Assembly (NCBI GenBank): GCA_947476255.1 | Contig: CANJPY010000013.1 | Location: forward strand, 1-64,000 | DNA from: Chthoniobacteraceae bacterium | GTDB taxonomy: Bacteria; Verrucomicrobiota; Verrucomicrobiia; Chthoniobacterales; Chthoniobacteraceae | Direction: 5' to 3' | Length of the DNA stretch: 64,000 bases | Shown here: in pieces, positions 34,830 to 44,426 of the stretch | Layout: every line of letters begins with the position of its first letter | Position numbering within the stretch: the stretch's first letter is position 1 | Notes under the pieces: model-generated | The model's database searches: none | What the model was told of the DNA's origin: nothing | What the model saw: the letters and a program-made list of their open reading frames with translations, nothing else | Made by a program: the position numbers and the translations under genes

Positions 34830-36344
34830 TTATTGGAGATGCAGTGCGGCGCTCGTGCGCGCCCTCGTATCGCGGCAGAGTGACGCATTTTTGGCGAGAG
34901 ACTGCCCGTAGGAGGGGATCATTGCAGTGATTTTCGCCTGCCATTCCGGGGTGTTGATTTCGTTTTTGAAGCAACGCTGCAACAAATCCAGCATGATGGA
35001 AACCGCCGTTGAGGCTCCCGGAGAAGCTCCCAAGAGTGCCGCGACAGAACCGTCCGCAGAGCTGACGATCTCTGTTCCGAATTCCAGTTTTCCGCCCTGA
35101 TCTCTGTCTTTTTTGATGATCTGTACGCGTTGCCCGGCGTTCTCCAGTTTCCAGTCTTCCAATTTCGCTGTGGGTACAAACTTTTGCAACGCCTCAAGCC
35201 TGTCCTGGGGTGACTGGCGCACTTGATCGATCAAATATTTTGTGAGCGGAATATTGTGCAGGCCCGCGGAAAGCATGGGCAACACATTGTTCACCTGAAG
35301 AGATTCAGGGAGATCAGTGAGCGAACCATGCTTGAGAAACTTCGTGGAGAAGCCAGCGTAAGGACCGAAAAGGAGCGCCTTTTTTCCCTCAATGATGCGC
35401 GTGTCCAAGTGTGGAACGGACATGGGAGGAGCGCCAACTTCGGCTTTCCCATACACTTTCGCGCTGTGCTTGCAGATGATTTCCTCGTTCTGGCAAACCA
35501 ACCACTGGCCGCTTACAGGAAAGCCGCCATAGCCGTCTGCTTCCGGGATTTCCGTTTCTTCGAGCAGGGGAAGAGAACCTCCTCCCGCGCCGATAAATAG
35601 AAATTTGGTTTCAATGGTGCGTCTTTCTTTGGACGCGAGATTGACAACTTCAAGCTCCCAATGGTTGTCACTTTTGCGGCGTTCAATGAAGTCCACTTCG
35701 TGGCGCAGGTGAATGCGAACATCGGGCAGCGTCTCCAGATGCTGGAAGAGGCAGCGGGTTAGTTCGCCGAAGTTCATATCGGTTCCGAGTTCCATCCGAG
35801 TAACCGCGATGGGTTGGCCGGGATTCCTGCCCTCCATAATCAGGGGAATCCACTCCTTAAGTTGCTCCGGATCCTCGGAATAAATCATTCCTTCAAAAAG
35901 TGGAGACTGTGTTAAAAGTTCGAACCGCTGTTTCAGGTACTCCACGTTTTCGTCCCAGACGATGCTCATGTGGGGTGTTTGATTAATAAAAACCTTCGGC
36001 TCCGAAATGTACTTTTTTGCGATCAAATAGGCCCAGAACTGTTTGGAGACTTCAAAGGACTCCGCGATCTTGAGGGCCTTGCTGATATCAATACTTCCGT
36101 CCTCTTTTTGGGGAGTATAGTTCAACTCGCAGAATGCTGAGTGGCCCGTACCTGCGTTGTTCCAAGCATCCGAACTTTCTGCTGCAATTGCGTCCAGCCT
36201 TTCATAGATTTCGATTTTGAGTTCAGGGTGTAGTTCTTTGAGGAACACCCCCAGTGTGGCGCTCATGATGCCGGCTCCAATGAGCACGACATCGGGATGG
36301 GCACTCGGTTCGTGGTGGCGGTGGAAAAAATGGGAGAGTGACAT
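34830..36344 (-). CDS. mqo: Malate:quinone oxidoreductase
   Basis: This FAD enzyme oxidises malate to oxaloacetate and passes electrons to the quinone pool, as an alternative to NAD-linked malate dehydrogenase in the TCA cycle. The 504-residue protein has the FAD motif VLIGAGIMSATLGVFLKEL (about residues 20-38), the family blocks ESSDAWNNAGTGHSAFCELNY, GMIYSEDPEQLKEWIPLIM, FLFIGAGGGSLPLLE, and the C-terminal ALLGASPGASTAVSIMLDLL. It should sit on the inner face of the cytoplasmic membrane. The quinone is probably menaquinone, given mqnC nearby. Confidence 0.96.
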   Translation of the reverse strand: MSLSHFFHRHHEPSAHPDVVLIGAGIMSATLGVFLKELHPELKIEIYERLDAIAAESSDAWNNAGTGHSAFCELNYTPQKEDGSIDISKALKIAESFEVSKQFWAYLIAKKYISEPKVFINQTPHMSIVWDENVEYLKQRFELLTQSPLFEGMIYSEDPEQLKEWIPLIMEGRNPGQPIAVTRMELGTDMNFGELTRCLFQHLETLPDVRIHLRHEVDFIERRKSDNHWELEVVNLASKERRTIETKFLFIGAGGGSLPLLEETEIPEADGYGGFPVSGQWLVCQNEEIICKHSAKVYGKAEVGAPPMSVPHLDTRIIEGKKALLFGPYAGFSTKFLKHGSLTDLPESLQVNNVLPMLSAGLHNIPLTKYLIDQVRQSPQDRLEALQKFVPTAKLEDWKLENAGQRVQIIKKDRDQGGKLEFGTEIVSSADGSVAALLGASPGASTAVSIMLDLLQRCFKNEINTPEWQAKITAMIPSYGQSLAKNASLCRDTRARTSAALHLQ

Positions 36345-36466
36345 GGGGCGGGAAGTGCAAACGGGTTGGTAGAGAGGGCCGTGAGTTTTTCAGAAAAGCA
36401 TTGAATACTATAGGTAGAAAAAAAAGGGGAGCTTGGGTGCGTGCTTTTTGTGTGAAAACGAGGGCA

Positions 36467-36498
36467 CAAAAAAACCCGCGACTCTGGCGCGGGTTTTT
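36467..36498 (-). terminator. Strong hairpin terminator of the ferredoxin gene
   Basis: AAACCCGCG (36472-36480) pairs with CGCGGGTTT (36488-36496) around a seven-base loop. On the minus strand the stem is followed by a run of at least seven T, so it should end ferredoxin transcription before mqo. The T run on the other side makes it potentially bidirectional. Confidence 0.75.
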
Positions 36499-36541
36499 GA
36501 GGAACTCGATTTTTTACAAATCGAGGCATGAAGGTGATCGT

Positions 36542-36775
36542 CTATTTGCCGTCCTCACCGATTGCCTCTACGGGACATCCTTCCATGGCCTCTTTACAAA
36601 GACTTTCCTCCTCGGGAGATTCGGGTTGTTTGAACACGTAGGAGTGTCCCCCGTCGTCATCGCGCTTGAAGTTAGCTGGAGCGGTTTCGCGGCAAAGATC
36701 GCAGTCAATGCACTGGTCATCGACATAGAATGCGCCCTGAATGTTTTGTGCGTAGCGGTTTGAGGCGTCGGCCAT
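36542..36775 (-). CDS. Ferredoxin, single [4Fe-4S] cluster
   Basis: The 77-residue electron carrier has the cluster pattern C22-x2-C25-x2-C28 (QCIDCDLC) with the distant C67 before proline (EGCPVEAIG), the arrangement of single-cluster ferredoxins. An extra C60 is present (ESLCKEAM), which may be unused or form a disulfide. The protein is acidic, as expected. ATG 36775 gives a normal length; longer in-frame starts would add a basic leader. It is divergent from mqnC with about 200 bases between, and it may supply electrons to radical SAM enzymes such as MqnC, though this is inference. Confidence 0.9.
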   Translation of the reverse strand: MADASNRYAQNIQGAFYVDDQCIDCDLCRETAPANFKRDDDGGHSYVFKQPESPEEESLCKEAMEGCPVEAIGEDGK

Positions 36776-36971
36776 GGCTTGGAATAATTGGAAGGGGATT
36801 TGGCACATTAGGAGTATCAGTGCGTCTTGCAATCTTTTTTTGAATTTCAACGGCGTTACGCGCTCCCGCGGCTCCAAAGCGGGCCTTCTGGATCTCCGCG
36901 CGTTCTTGTTTACCGGCCTTTGGGAGGCGCGTATGGACGCCTTTTGTTTTTCGCGTTACACTAAGGCCCTC

Positions 36972-38063
36972 ATGTCTACCGCAATGCTTTCCGAGGATGA
37001 ATTGATAGAAAAAGTCATTGCGGGCGAGCGCGTATCCGATGCCGAAGCGCTTCTGCTCTATCGATTGCCTCTCAATGTGCTTGGCGGCTTGGCGAATCAT
37101 CGCAGGGTTTTAGCAAAGCGGGAGGCGTATCGGGGGCGCGGTGCTGAGGTAGTGACCTACATTGTGGACCGTAACGTCAACTACACAAATGTGTGCAATG
37201 TGTACTGCAAGTTTTGCGCGTTTTATCGGACTGAGAAGGATCATGACCACTATGTGCTTACTCATGCGCAGTTGGAGGAAAAGCTGCAGGAGTTAACTGA
37301 AATTGGCGGGGTGCAAGTATTGTTGCAGGGCGGTCACCATCCAAAGCTCGGGATTCATCATTATTTGGAGATGCTTGCTTTTATCAGGGAGCGCTTTCCG
37401 TGGATCAACATCCATGGATTTTCGCCTCCCGAGTTTCATCATTTTTCACAGGTCTTTGAGATGCCCGTGCGCGAGGTGCTGCGTCGTTTTAAAGAAGCGG
37501 GTCTCGGGTCGATTCCCGGGGGAGGGGGAGAGATTCTTGTGGACCGCGTTAGAAACAAGATCTCCCCCTTGAAGGCAAACAGTACTGAGTGGCTGGGCGT
37601 GATGGAGGCCGCGCACGATCTTGGGCTTCGCTCTAGTGCAACGATGATGTTTGGCCACGTCGAGACCCTTGAGGAGCGCATCGAACATTTGCGCAGGTTG
37701 CGCGAGTTACAGGATCGGACGCAGGGTTTTACGGCTTTCATTTGCTGGACATTCCAGCCTGAGAACACGGTTTTAAAGGCGGAGCCCGTGGGGTCTTCTG
37801 AATATTTGCGCATGCAGGCTCTTTCGCGCATTTATTTGGATAACATCGACAATCTGCAGAGCAGTTGGGTGACTCAGGGGCCCAAGATTGGCCAGATTGC
37901 CCTCAAATATGGCGCAAGCGATTTTGGCTCGGTGATGATGGAGGAAAACGTTGTTTCCAAGGCTGGGACCAGCTTTCGGTTGCAGGCCCAAGAAATAGAA
38001 CGATTGATCGCCGAGGCTGGATACGAAGCGCGTCGTCGGTCGACATGGTACGAGTTGCTGTGA
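36972..38063 (+). CDS. mqnC: Dehypoxanthine futalosine cyclase (radical SAM)
   Basis: MqnC converts dehypoxanthine futalosine to cyclic dehypoxanthine futalosine in the futalosine route to menaquinone. The 363-residue protein carries the radical SAM cluster C75-x3-C79-x2-C82 (CNVYCKFC), followed by FYRTEKDHDHYVLTHAQLEE, LLQGGHHPKLGIHHYLEML, HGFSPPEFHHFSQ, LGSIPGGGGEILVDRVR and FICWTFQPENT, all close to the MqnC pattern. ATG 36972 is preferred to an ATG at 36933 because the product then has the usual length. Other mqn genes are not in the window. Confidence 0.94.
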   Translation: MSTAMLSEDELIEKVIAGERVSDAEALLLYRLPLNVLGGLANHRRVLAKREAYRGRGAEVVTYIVDRNVNYTNVCNVYCKFCAFYRTEKDHDHYVLTHAQLEEKLQELTEIGGVQVLLQGGHHPKLGIHHYLEMLAFIRERFPWINIHGFSPPEFHHFSQVFEMPVREVLRRFKEAGLGSIPGGGGEILVDRVRNKISPLKANSTEWLGVMEAAHDLGLRSSATMMFGHVETLEERIEHLRRLRELQDRTQGFTAFICWTFQPENTVLKAEPVGSSEYLRMQALSRIYLDNIDNLQSSWVTQGPKIGQIALKYGASDFGSVMMEENVVSKAGTSFRLQAQEIERLIAEAGYEARRRSTWYELL

Positions 38064-38123
38064 TAATGCGCTGTTCTCTACTTTGCGACTGAAGAGAGGC
38101 GGAGGTTCAGGAGCCGTTTGTGA

Positions 38124-39473
38124 TTAGGGTTTAGCGCGTGAACGGCGCCACACATCCCAGCATTTGAGAAAGCCCGGAGCAAAATCCTCGGGTCTTCGCG
38201 AAGTCCATTCGCAGATTTGGGAAAGTGTAAACCACTCTCCATATTCAATTTCAGAGGGAGGAAGGTCGAAGGGGCCGGAGTGGTGCGCTTCAAATAAAAC
38301 GACGAATTCGTGGCCGGTTTCCTCACAGGGAGTGATTTTTGAGATGGAGCGAACGCTCGCCTTGATCCCGAGCTCCTCTTCCAACTCTCGGAGAGCTGTT
38401 GGCTCATAGTCCTGTCCTGCATTAACATGGCCGGCCGCACTTGAATCCCACTTCAGGGGACAGACGTCCTTCCATCGGGAACGCTTTTGCAAAAACAACT
38501 CGTCGCTTTCATTGAGGACGAAAATATGCACGGCGCGGTGGCGCAGGCCTTGTTTATGAACCTCGTAACGTGACGTTTGTCCGATGATGCGATCCTCGTC
38601 GTCAACAATATCGAAGGTCTCACCATGTACATCTTGGCCGACTATTCCGGATACAATGGCTGGGCCCTGTGGCGTCCAGGCTGCGAGTTCACACCACTGG
38701 CGGATCGTGAGCGCTTCAGCCCTTGCCGTTGTTGGGATTTTTAGATCCGCAGCGGCGTGAGTCCATGCGGGCAACAAGGGTTCGAGCAACTTGCCCAACT
38801 GTTTGCGGCGTTGAGAGAAACCGAGTTTTACAAGGGCGCAGAAGCGCTTGTCGTCGCAGTCTGGAAACTCGCCGGCCTCGCGCGGTGTCATTAAAACGAC
38901 GGAGGATTCAACTTTTGGAGCAGGCAGGAAAACGGAACCCGGCAAAGTTCGAAGAATTTCCACCCGCCAGCGGCGTCCTATGAGGACGGTGGGGCTTCCA
39001 TAGTCCTTGCAGTTTGGAGTTGATGCAAATCGTTCGGCCAGCTCTTTTTGAAGGGTAAAAAGCAACACCCTTGCCGGCGAAAATGCCGCGGTAAAGTTGA
39101 AGATAATTTGGCTCGAAACGTAGTAGGGAAGATTTCCAAAAATCTTGATTGGCCCGCCCGCCATGAGTTCTCGGGTATCGAAGCGGCAAGCATCGCCGTG
39201 GACGACTTGGAGGCTTGGAAATTGAGTTCCAAGAAAACCTATGAGACGGTCGTCTTTTTCGATGAGAATGCCGTTCTTCGAATGCTCCTGCGCAATGCAG
39301 GTCAGCGAACCAAGCCCCGGTCCGATTTCGAGCCAGCGCTCTCCAGAAGTTAGTTCCAAGCGCGAGACGATCCATTCGGCGAGATTCCTGTCATGCAGAA
39401 AATTCTGGCCGAGGCTTTTGGTGGGAGAGGCATCCAGTGCCCTCAGGGTAGCCTGCAATTCCGAGAGTTTCAC
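38124..39473 (-). CDS. rsmA: RsmA (KsgA) rRNA dimethyltransferase fused to a Nudix domain
   Basis: This single 449-residue chain joins two enzymes. Residues 1-270 are RsmA, which dimethylates two adenines near the 3' end of 16S rRNA: GQNFLHDRN (22-30), the SAM loop EIGPGLGSLT (49-58), catalytic NLPYY (114-118) and FSQRRKQLGKLL (219-230). Residues 280-440 are a Nudix domain of the Idi/YfcD kind. Its box runs 348-370 with RELEEELGI intact at 362-370, but the usual first Glu is Q354. No stop or start separates the parts in frame. The Nudix substrate is unknown. uppP ends just upstream at 39487. Confidence 0.9.
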   Translation of the reverse strand: MKLSELQATLRALDASPTKSLGQNFLHDRNLAEWIVSRLELTSGERWLEIGPGLGSLTCIAQEHSKNGILIEKDDRLIGFLGTQFPSLQVVHGDACRFDTRELMAGGPIKIFGNLPYYVSSQIIFNFTAAFSPARVLLFTLQKELAERFASTPNCKDYGSPTVLIGRRWRVEILRTLPGSVFLPAPKVESSVVLMTPREAGEFPDCDDKRFCALVKLGFSQRRKQLGKLLEPLLPAWTHAAADLKIPTTARAEALTIRQWCELAAWTPQGPAIVSGIVGQDVHGETFDIVDDEDRIIGQTSRYEVHKQGLRHRAVHIFVLNESDELFLQKRSRWKDVCPLKWDSSAAGHVNAGQDYEPTALRELEEELGIKASVRSISKITPCEETGHEFVVLFEAHHSGPFDLPPSEIEYGEWFTLSQICEWTSRRPEDFAPGFLKCWDVWRRSRAKP

Positions 39474-39486
39474 AGGGAGGTAGGAG

Positions 39487-40263
39487 TTAAAGGGAGCAGA
39501 GCAGTATCACGCCCACCACCACGCGATAAACTCCGAATACCGTGAATGAATGCGTTTGAACGAATCGCAGAAGCCATTTGACGGTGACGAAGGAGACGAT
39601 GGCTGCCACAAAGGTCGAGAGCAGGAGCATTGACCAGTTTTCGGACGATCCGTTTTTGAAGGCTTTCAGGAGTTTCAGTGAACTTGCAGCGAGCAGGGTG
39701 GGGATGCCCACGAGGAAGGAAAACTCTGTGGCTGTGCTCCTAGCTGTACCTGCCATCATGGAAGCGATGATGGTGCTTCCAGAGCGAGACGCACCGGGGA
39801 AAGCTGCAGCCAACAGTTGAGCAAAACCGACGATGATCGTCACTGGCCATGTGTGTTCAGAGCGTAGGGTTTTGTGCGAGAGCAAGCGCTCGACGAGTAA
39901 AAAAACGACCCCGCCTATGATCAGTGCCCACGCCACTGGCTCGGTCGCTTCGGGCAAGCGCATGTGGAACTTTTCCATGAGGACGCCTCCCGCAGCGGTG
40001 ATGCCAAAGGACGTTATAATCAACGCCCAGAGTTTCCGACTGGAGGGTTCTCTCCACTGCGATAATTGACGGATGCGCTCTTTGAACAGCGGTAGCACCG
40101 CCAATACTGCTCCAGACTGGATGACAACATTGAAGAGATCCGTTTGACGGGGGAGCCAGTGTTCGGCGATGAGCAAATGTCCCGTGGACGACACGGGTAA
40201 AAACTCAGTAAGACCTTCGATCACGCCCAGAATGACAGCCGTGATCCAATGGGGGATTTCCAT
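39487..40263 (-). CDS. uppP: Undecaprenyl-diphosphatase
   Basis: UppP (BacA) removes a phosphate from undecaprenyl diphosphate to recycle the lipid carrier of cell-wall and surface polymers; it also confers bacitracin tolerance. The 258-residue protein is polytopic, with about eight hydrophobic helices. The two active-site blocks are present: GVIEGLTEFLPVSSTGHL (about residues 13-30) and FPGASRSGSTI with SFLVGIPTLLAAS after it. It lies 66 bases from the PII gene and 13 bases before the RsmA-Nudix gene, all on the minus strand. Confidence 0.95.
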   Translation of the reverse strand: MEIPHWITAVILGVIEGLTEFLPVSSTGHLLIAEHWLPRQTDLFNVVIQSGAVLAVLPLFKERIRQLSQWREPSSRKLWALIITSFGITAAGGVLMEKFHMRLPEATEPVAWALIIGGVVFLLVERLLSHKTLRSEHTWPVTIIVGFAQLLAAAFPGASRSGSTIIASMMAGTARSTATEFSFLVGIPTLLAASSLKLLKAFKNGSSENWSMLLLSTFVAAIVSFVTVKWLLRFVQTHSFTVFGVYRVVVGVILLCSL

Positions 40264-40328
40264 TGCGGTAAGTAGAAGCTATGAACGCCTGCTGACTCCG
40301 CGTGTTGCGGGAGTCTGTGAGGCGCGGA

Positions 40329-40685
<357 letters not shown>

Positions 40686-40828
40686 TTAACTCAGGAAAAC
40701 AGCAAGCATTCAGAGTTTGCGGTCTATTTGTGCGACTGTTGGAGCGGGGAGTACGGGTTCTAAAACCAAGATTCCGACAGGGTCTAGGCAGGCCTGGAAT
40801 GCTTTTTTTAGCAATAAAGTCTCAACGC

Positions 40829-40856
40829 TTGTCATCAAGCGGTGCATTGTTATCAT
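40829..40856 (+). promoter_or_regulatory. Sigma-70-like promoter for the ptsN-like gene
   Basis: TTGTCA (40829-40834) and TATCAT (40851-40856) are separated by 16 bases, each one mismatch from the consensus hexamers. Transcription would begin near 40863, about 30 bases before the ATG at 40892. This is one of the few recognisable promoter matches in the window. Confidence 0.45.
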
Positions 40857-40891
40857 CGCGTTTTCAGTAAACCCCGTTGAATCGAGCTCCA

Positions 40892-41353
40892 ATGACCCTC
40901 GCCAACCTACTCTCGGAAGATCAAGTCATACCCGAGATGAAGTCTACGGAGAGGTGGGCTGCGATCACAGAACTCGTGGACGTGCTCTTGGCGCGGGAAC
41001 GAATTGCAGTTGTGGACCGGCAGGAGGTGATTGATGCGCTGTATGCTCGCGAGCATACGATGAGCACGGGCATTGGATTTGGAATCGCAATTCCTCATAC
41101 CTCTTCTGAAAAGATTTCTGAAGTGGTGTGCGCCTTTGGTAGATCTTTATCTGGGATTGAGTTTGGTTCTTTGGACCATGCTCCAGTGCGGTTTGTGGTC
41201 CTGTTTATTGTGCCGAAAGACCAGTTTCAGGCTCATCTGAGGACGCTTGCGGCCATTGCGAAATTTCTCAATGACAGAGGCGTTCGCGAGCGACTGGCGA
41301 CGGCTGAAGGGGGGCGTGAGATCCTCGAGGTGTTTGGCTCGCCGGTTCGGTGA
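40892..41353 (+). CDS. PTS IIA-type phosphotransfer protein, PtsN-like
   Basis: The 153-residue protein is a fructose/mannitol-type EIIA domain. The phosphorylated histidine is H69 in GFGIAIPHTSSEKI, preceded by REHTMSTGIG. The C-terminal half has VRFVVLFIVPKDQFQAHLRTL, as in PtsN/FruA-type IIA proteins. No sugar permease or EI/HPr gene adjoins it, so a regulatory role of the PtsN kind (nitrogen and potassium signalling) is more likely than sugar uptake. Its position back-to-back with a PII gene fits that inference. ATG 40892 is chosen over an upstream TTG. Confidence 0.88.
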   Translation: MTLANLLSEDQVIPEMKSTERWAAITELVDVLLARERIAVVDRQEVIDALYAREHTMSTGIGFGIAIPHTSSEKISEVVCAFGRSLSGIEFGSLDHAPVRFVVLFIVPKDQFQAHLRTLAAIAKFLNDRGVRERLATAEGGREILEVFGSPVR

Positions 41354-41448
41354 TTTTCTCAAATCCTGCGAGCAATCAGGCGTAAAAATGGGTTCGACGG
41401 CCCATCAGTTTACGAGGCGGGCCGCAGCAAAATCTGCTAATTTTTTTC

Positions 41449-43212
41449 ATGGAAACTATTCCCTCAATTCTCGAAAAACGACTCAGGGCGGCGGTTGATG
41501 AGCCCGGAGACACGCCTCTTTTAATAGCGTCCGCGACGGATTCGAGATTTGGTGATTATCAGTCCAATGCCGCGATGCTTTTGGCAAAACAACGCCGCAT
41601 GAATCCTCGCGCGGTAGCGCAACAAATTGTAGAACGCATTGGGGTGGAGGACATTTGTTCGGGGGTGGAAATCGCGGGTGCTGGCTTTATCAATTTTCGA
41701 TTGCGCGCCGACTGGGTTCAAGCGCGGGTTTTGCAACTTAGGGACGATCCGAGGCTTGGAGTGCCGGAGCCTGCTCGTACTTTGGGCATCGTGATCGATT
41801 TTTCCTCCCCAAACGTTGCAAAACCCATGCACGTTGGACACATACGGTCGACAATTTTGGGGGATTCTCTGGCGCGCATAGCGGAGTACATCGGGCACAA
41901 AGTGGTTCGAGACAACCATATTGGAGATTGGGGGACGCAGTTCGGGATGCTTCTGCTTGGCTGGAAGACGATTTTGGATCGTGTTGCTTTGGCGCAGGAT
42001 CCGTTGCTGGAAATGGAGCGTATTTACAAGGACGTCAGCGCCCGCTGCCGTGGGGAGGAGGGTGTGCTCGAAAAAGCGCGGCATGAGCTGGTTCTTCTTC
42101 AGTCTGGTGATTTGGAGAATTTAGCGCTCTGGAAGGAGATGATTCGGCTTTCGCAATTTCAATTCGATGCGATTTACGGCCGGCTTGGGGTCCGCTTTGA
42201 TGTGACTTTGGGGGAGAGTTTTTACAACGACCAACTCAAGGCGGTTGTGGATGAATTGCGGAGTCTGGAGATCGCAAAAGAGAGTGACGGAGCGATTTGT
42301 GTTTTTTCTGACGGCAGCCTGGCTCAGGAGCAGGATGTTTTTTTGATTAAGGACAAGGAGGGGTGGCGCGATAATCCGGCAATTGTTCTCAAAAGTGATG
42401 GAGCGGCAAATTATACGACGACGGATCTGGCGACGCTGCAGTACAGAATTCAGACGTGGAAGCCCGATGAGATCATCTATGTCACGGATGGCCGGCAGCA
42501 GTTACATTTCCGGCAGATGTTTACGATTTTCCGGCGCTGGCACCCTGCAAGCAGTGCACAAGTGAAGCTTTCCCACGTGTGGTTTGGCTCTATTCTGGGG
42601 GATGATGGGAAGCCCTTTAAAACACGCTCCGGGGAAACAATCCGCCTTGCAGACTTGTTGGATGAGGCTCAAGAGCGTTCTTTCGCGCAGGTGAGTGAGC
42701 GCAATCCAGCCATGGCGGAAGAGGAGCGTCGTGAAATAGCGCGAATTATCGGGATTGGTGCTGTGAAGTATGCGGATTTGCTCCCGCATCGGCAGGGTGA
42801 TTATGTGTTCAACTGGGATCGCATGTTGAGCTTCCAAGGAAATACGGCGCCCTATCTCCAGAACGCGTATGTGCGTATTCGTTCCATATTTAGAAAACTG
42901 GCGGAGGCTGGAGAAATATGGGAAGCCGGCTCGCCGCTGATTTTGGAGCATCCAGCGGAAATTGCTTTGGGTAAACGCCTTCTTGAGTTTGGCGAGGTGC
43001 TTCCCAATGTGTTGCTGGATCACCGGCCCAATACGCTTGCGAATTATCTCTACGAACTTGCCAACACGTTTCATGCGTTCTATGAGGCGTGTCCTGTTTT
43101 AAAGTCCGAGGGGACGCAGCGGCAAAGCCGATTCGAATTGTGCGATGTGGCTTCGAGAATGATTAAGACGGGCTTGGGACTGTTGGGGATTGAGGTGCCT
43201 GAAAGAATGTAA
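41449..43212 (+). CDS. argS: Arginyl-tRNA synthetase
   Basis: This class I aminoacyl-tRNA synthetase charges tRNA-Arg. The 587-residue protein has an N-terminal additional domain (about 1-100, including ATDSRFGDYQSNAAMLLAKQ) and the HIGH-type motif in FSSPNVAKPMHVGHIRSTIL. It also has DNHIGDWGTQFGML, the degenerate KMSK-like KPFKTRSGETIRL typical of ArgRS, and the anticodon-binding C-terminal domain (NTAPYLQNAYVRIRSIFRK onwards). It ends before a bidirectional terminator shared with the convergent isomerase gene. The short hairpin and T run immediately before its ATG may end the ptsN transcript. Confidence 0.97.
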   Translation: METIPSILEKRLRAAVDEPGDTPLLIASATDSRFGDYQSNAAMLLAKQRRMNPRAVAQQIVERIGVEDICSGVEIAGAGFINFRLRADWVQARVLQLRDDPRLGVPEPARTLGIVIDFSSPNVAKPMHVGHIRSTILGDSLARIAEYIGHKVVRDNHIGDWGTQFGMLLLGWKTILDRVALAQDPLLEMERIYKDVSARCRGEEGVLEKARHELVLLQSGDLENLALWKEMIRLSQFQFDAIYGRLGVRFDVTLGESFYNDQLKAVVDELRSLEIAKESDGAICVFSDGSLAQEQDVFLIKDKEGWRDNPAIVLKSDGAANYTTTDLATLQYRIQTWKPDEIIYVTDGRQQLHFRQMFTIFRRWHPASSAQVKLSHVWFGSILGDDGKPFKTRSGETIRLADLLDEAQERSFAQVSERNPAMAEEERREIARIIGIGAVKYADLLPHRQGDYVFNWDRMLSFQGNTAPYLQNAYVRIRSIFRKLAEAGEIWEAGSPLILEHPAEIALGKRLLEFGEVLPNVLLDHRPNTLANYLYELANTFHAFYEACPVLKSEGTQRQSRFELCDVASRMIKTGLGLLGIEVPERM

Positions 43213-43232
43213 GGCATGCGGTGAGGCACAAA

Positions 43233-43260
43233 AAAAGCACCGGATTTCTCCGGTGCTTTT
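43233..43260. terminator. Bidirectional terminator between argS and the isomerase gene
   Basis: A perfect 12-base stem (AAAAGCACCGGA with TCCGGTGCTTTT) has a four-base loop. A runs on one side and T runs on the other serve both convergent genes, argS on plus and the isomerase on minus. Confidence 0.8.
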
Positions 43261-43281
43261 GTTTGGGTTGGTGCGCAGGGA

Positions 43282-44313
43282 CTATGCGCCCATTCCGTCC
43301 TCGAAAGAACCTCCTGCTGCGGGCCACTGAAAGTGGTCGCGGACGTAGGCGATGCCGTTGGCGCTCGTGTAATCCAGGTCTTTGTGCGCACTTTCCGCCT
43401 CGACCACCAGTGGTGCGGATGCGGTTCCCATGAGTTTGCAATAACGCTGTGGATAGCCGATTTGGAGCATGAGTTCGGCGTAGCGTTGCATGTTAAGATC
43501 TCCGGTGCCGAGATCGGTGAACTGCATTGCACGTTTTGGCCAGTGGGGTTCCATGGAGCGCACTGGTAAACCCGGGCGGACGGAGTGATTTTTGATATGA
43601 CACGCGTACACCCGAGCGCCGACCTTGAGAAAACGGCTTTCGAAAGACTCGCCTTCCCAGCAGTGGGAAGGATCGGCGTTGACGGCAAGGACTTCGTCTC
43701 CATCACAAATGGAAACGAGGGACAGAAATTCATCGGCCGTTGCGGCCGCGGATCCGGGGTGAATTTCGTGGCAAAGTTTGATGCCCAACTTGCGCGCATG
43801 GTCGCGGATTTTGGCGGTTTTTTTGACGAAACGTTCCTGTCCTTCTTTGATGAGATCGTATCCGGGGCCGGCCCAGAATCCCCAAGGGTAGCCGGAAGCG
43901 AGTTCCCAGCCGAAAGCAACGCCCCAAAACATGGGGAAAATCTTGACCTTCAATTCGGCGAGGAGGTCGAGCAGGCGGAGCACATAATCTTCAGCCCACG
44001 CTTCAATATCCGCGGTCGATTTTTTTGCAACGTCTTCAGGGATGAAGGGGCGAATGGTGGGCGAACCAGTCCAAGCGGTTGTGTGCACCCAGATCGGGCA
44101 GTGCCCTGAGACGCCGTCCAGCAGGAGACCGCTCTTTTCGAACGTGTCGCGAATTTCCTTGGCGGATTTAAATCCAGAGCCTTCTTGGAGCATGTAATTG
44201 CTCGGTTGTGCCCCAAGGGCGCCTGAGCGCTTGGCATAAGCCAAGAAATCGCCAAGGGACTTTGCGCCGTGTTGGGCGCCTTCGACGGAGGGATGATAGA
44301 CGCTATGAGCCAT
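43282..44313 (-). CDS. Sugar phosphate isomerase/epimerase family protein (TIM barrel)
   Basis: The 343-residue protein resembles the xylose isomerase-like TIM-barrel family. It has barrel strands with metal-ligand candidates typical of the fold: KLCHEIHPGSAA (Glu and His), VLAVNADPSHCWEG (Asp and His), and ACHIKNHSVRPG (His), followed by VVEAESAHKD. It lacks a signal peptide and should be cytosolic. The substrate is unknown; members handle sugars, inositols and sugar phosphates. ATG 44313 (MAHSVYHPSVEG) is chosen over in-frame starts further upstream. It is divergent from the Nif3-like gene. Confidence 0.82.
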   Translation of the reverse strand: MAHSVYHPSVEGAQHGAKSLGDFLAYAKRSGALGAQPSNYMLQEGSGFKSAKEIRDTFEKSGLLLDGVSGHCPIWVHTTAWTGSPTIRPFIPEDVAKKSTADIEAWAEDYVLRLLDLLAELKVKIFPMFWGVAFGWELASGYPWGFWAGPGYDLIKEGQERFVKKTAKIRDHARKLGIKLCHEIHPGSAAATADEFLSLVSICDGDEVLAVNADPSHCWEGESFESRFLKVGARVYACHIKNHSVRPGLPVRSMEPHWPKRAMQFTDLGTGDLNMQRYAELMLQIGYPQRYCKLMGTASAPLVVEAESAHKDLDYTSANGIAYVRDHFQWPAAGGSFEDGMGA

Positions 44314-44426
44314 AGAAGCGTAGGTTAGAACGGCGCGTCTATTTTGGGCAAGCAAAGGCTGTGGGATGTATAAAACCAAAACCGCAAGTTGGCGTGCCGC
44401 TCGTAATGGCCTACGGTTTCTTTGAT

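Noticed and set aside
40294-40315. Hairpin GACTCCGC...GCGGGAGTC between the PII and uppP genes
   Set aside because: A bulged stem without a T run; too weak to call as a terminator.
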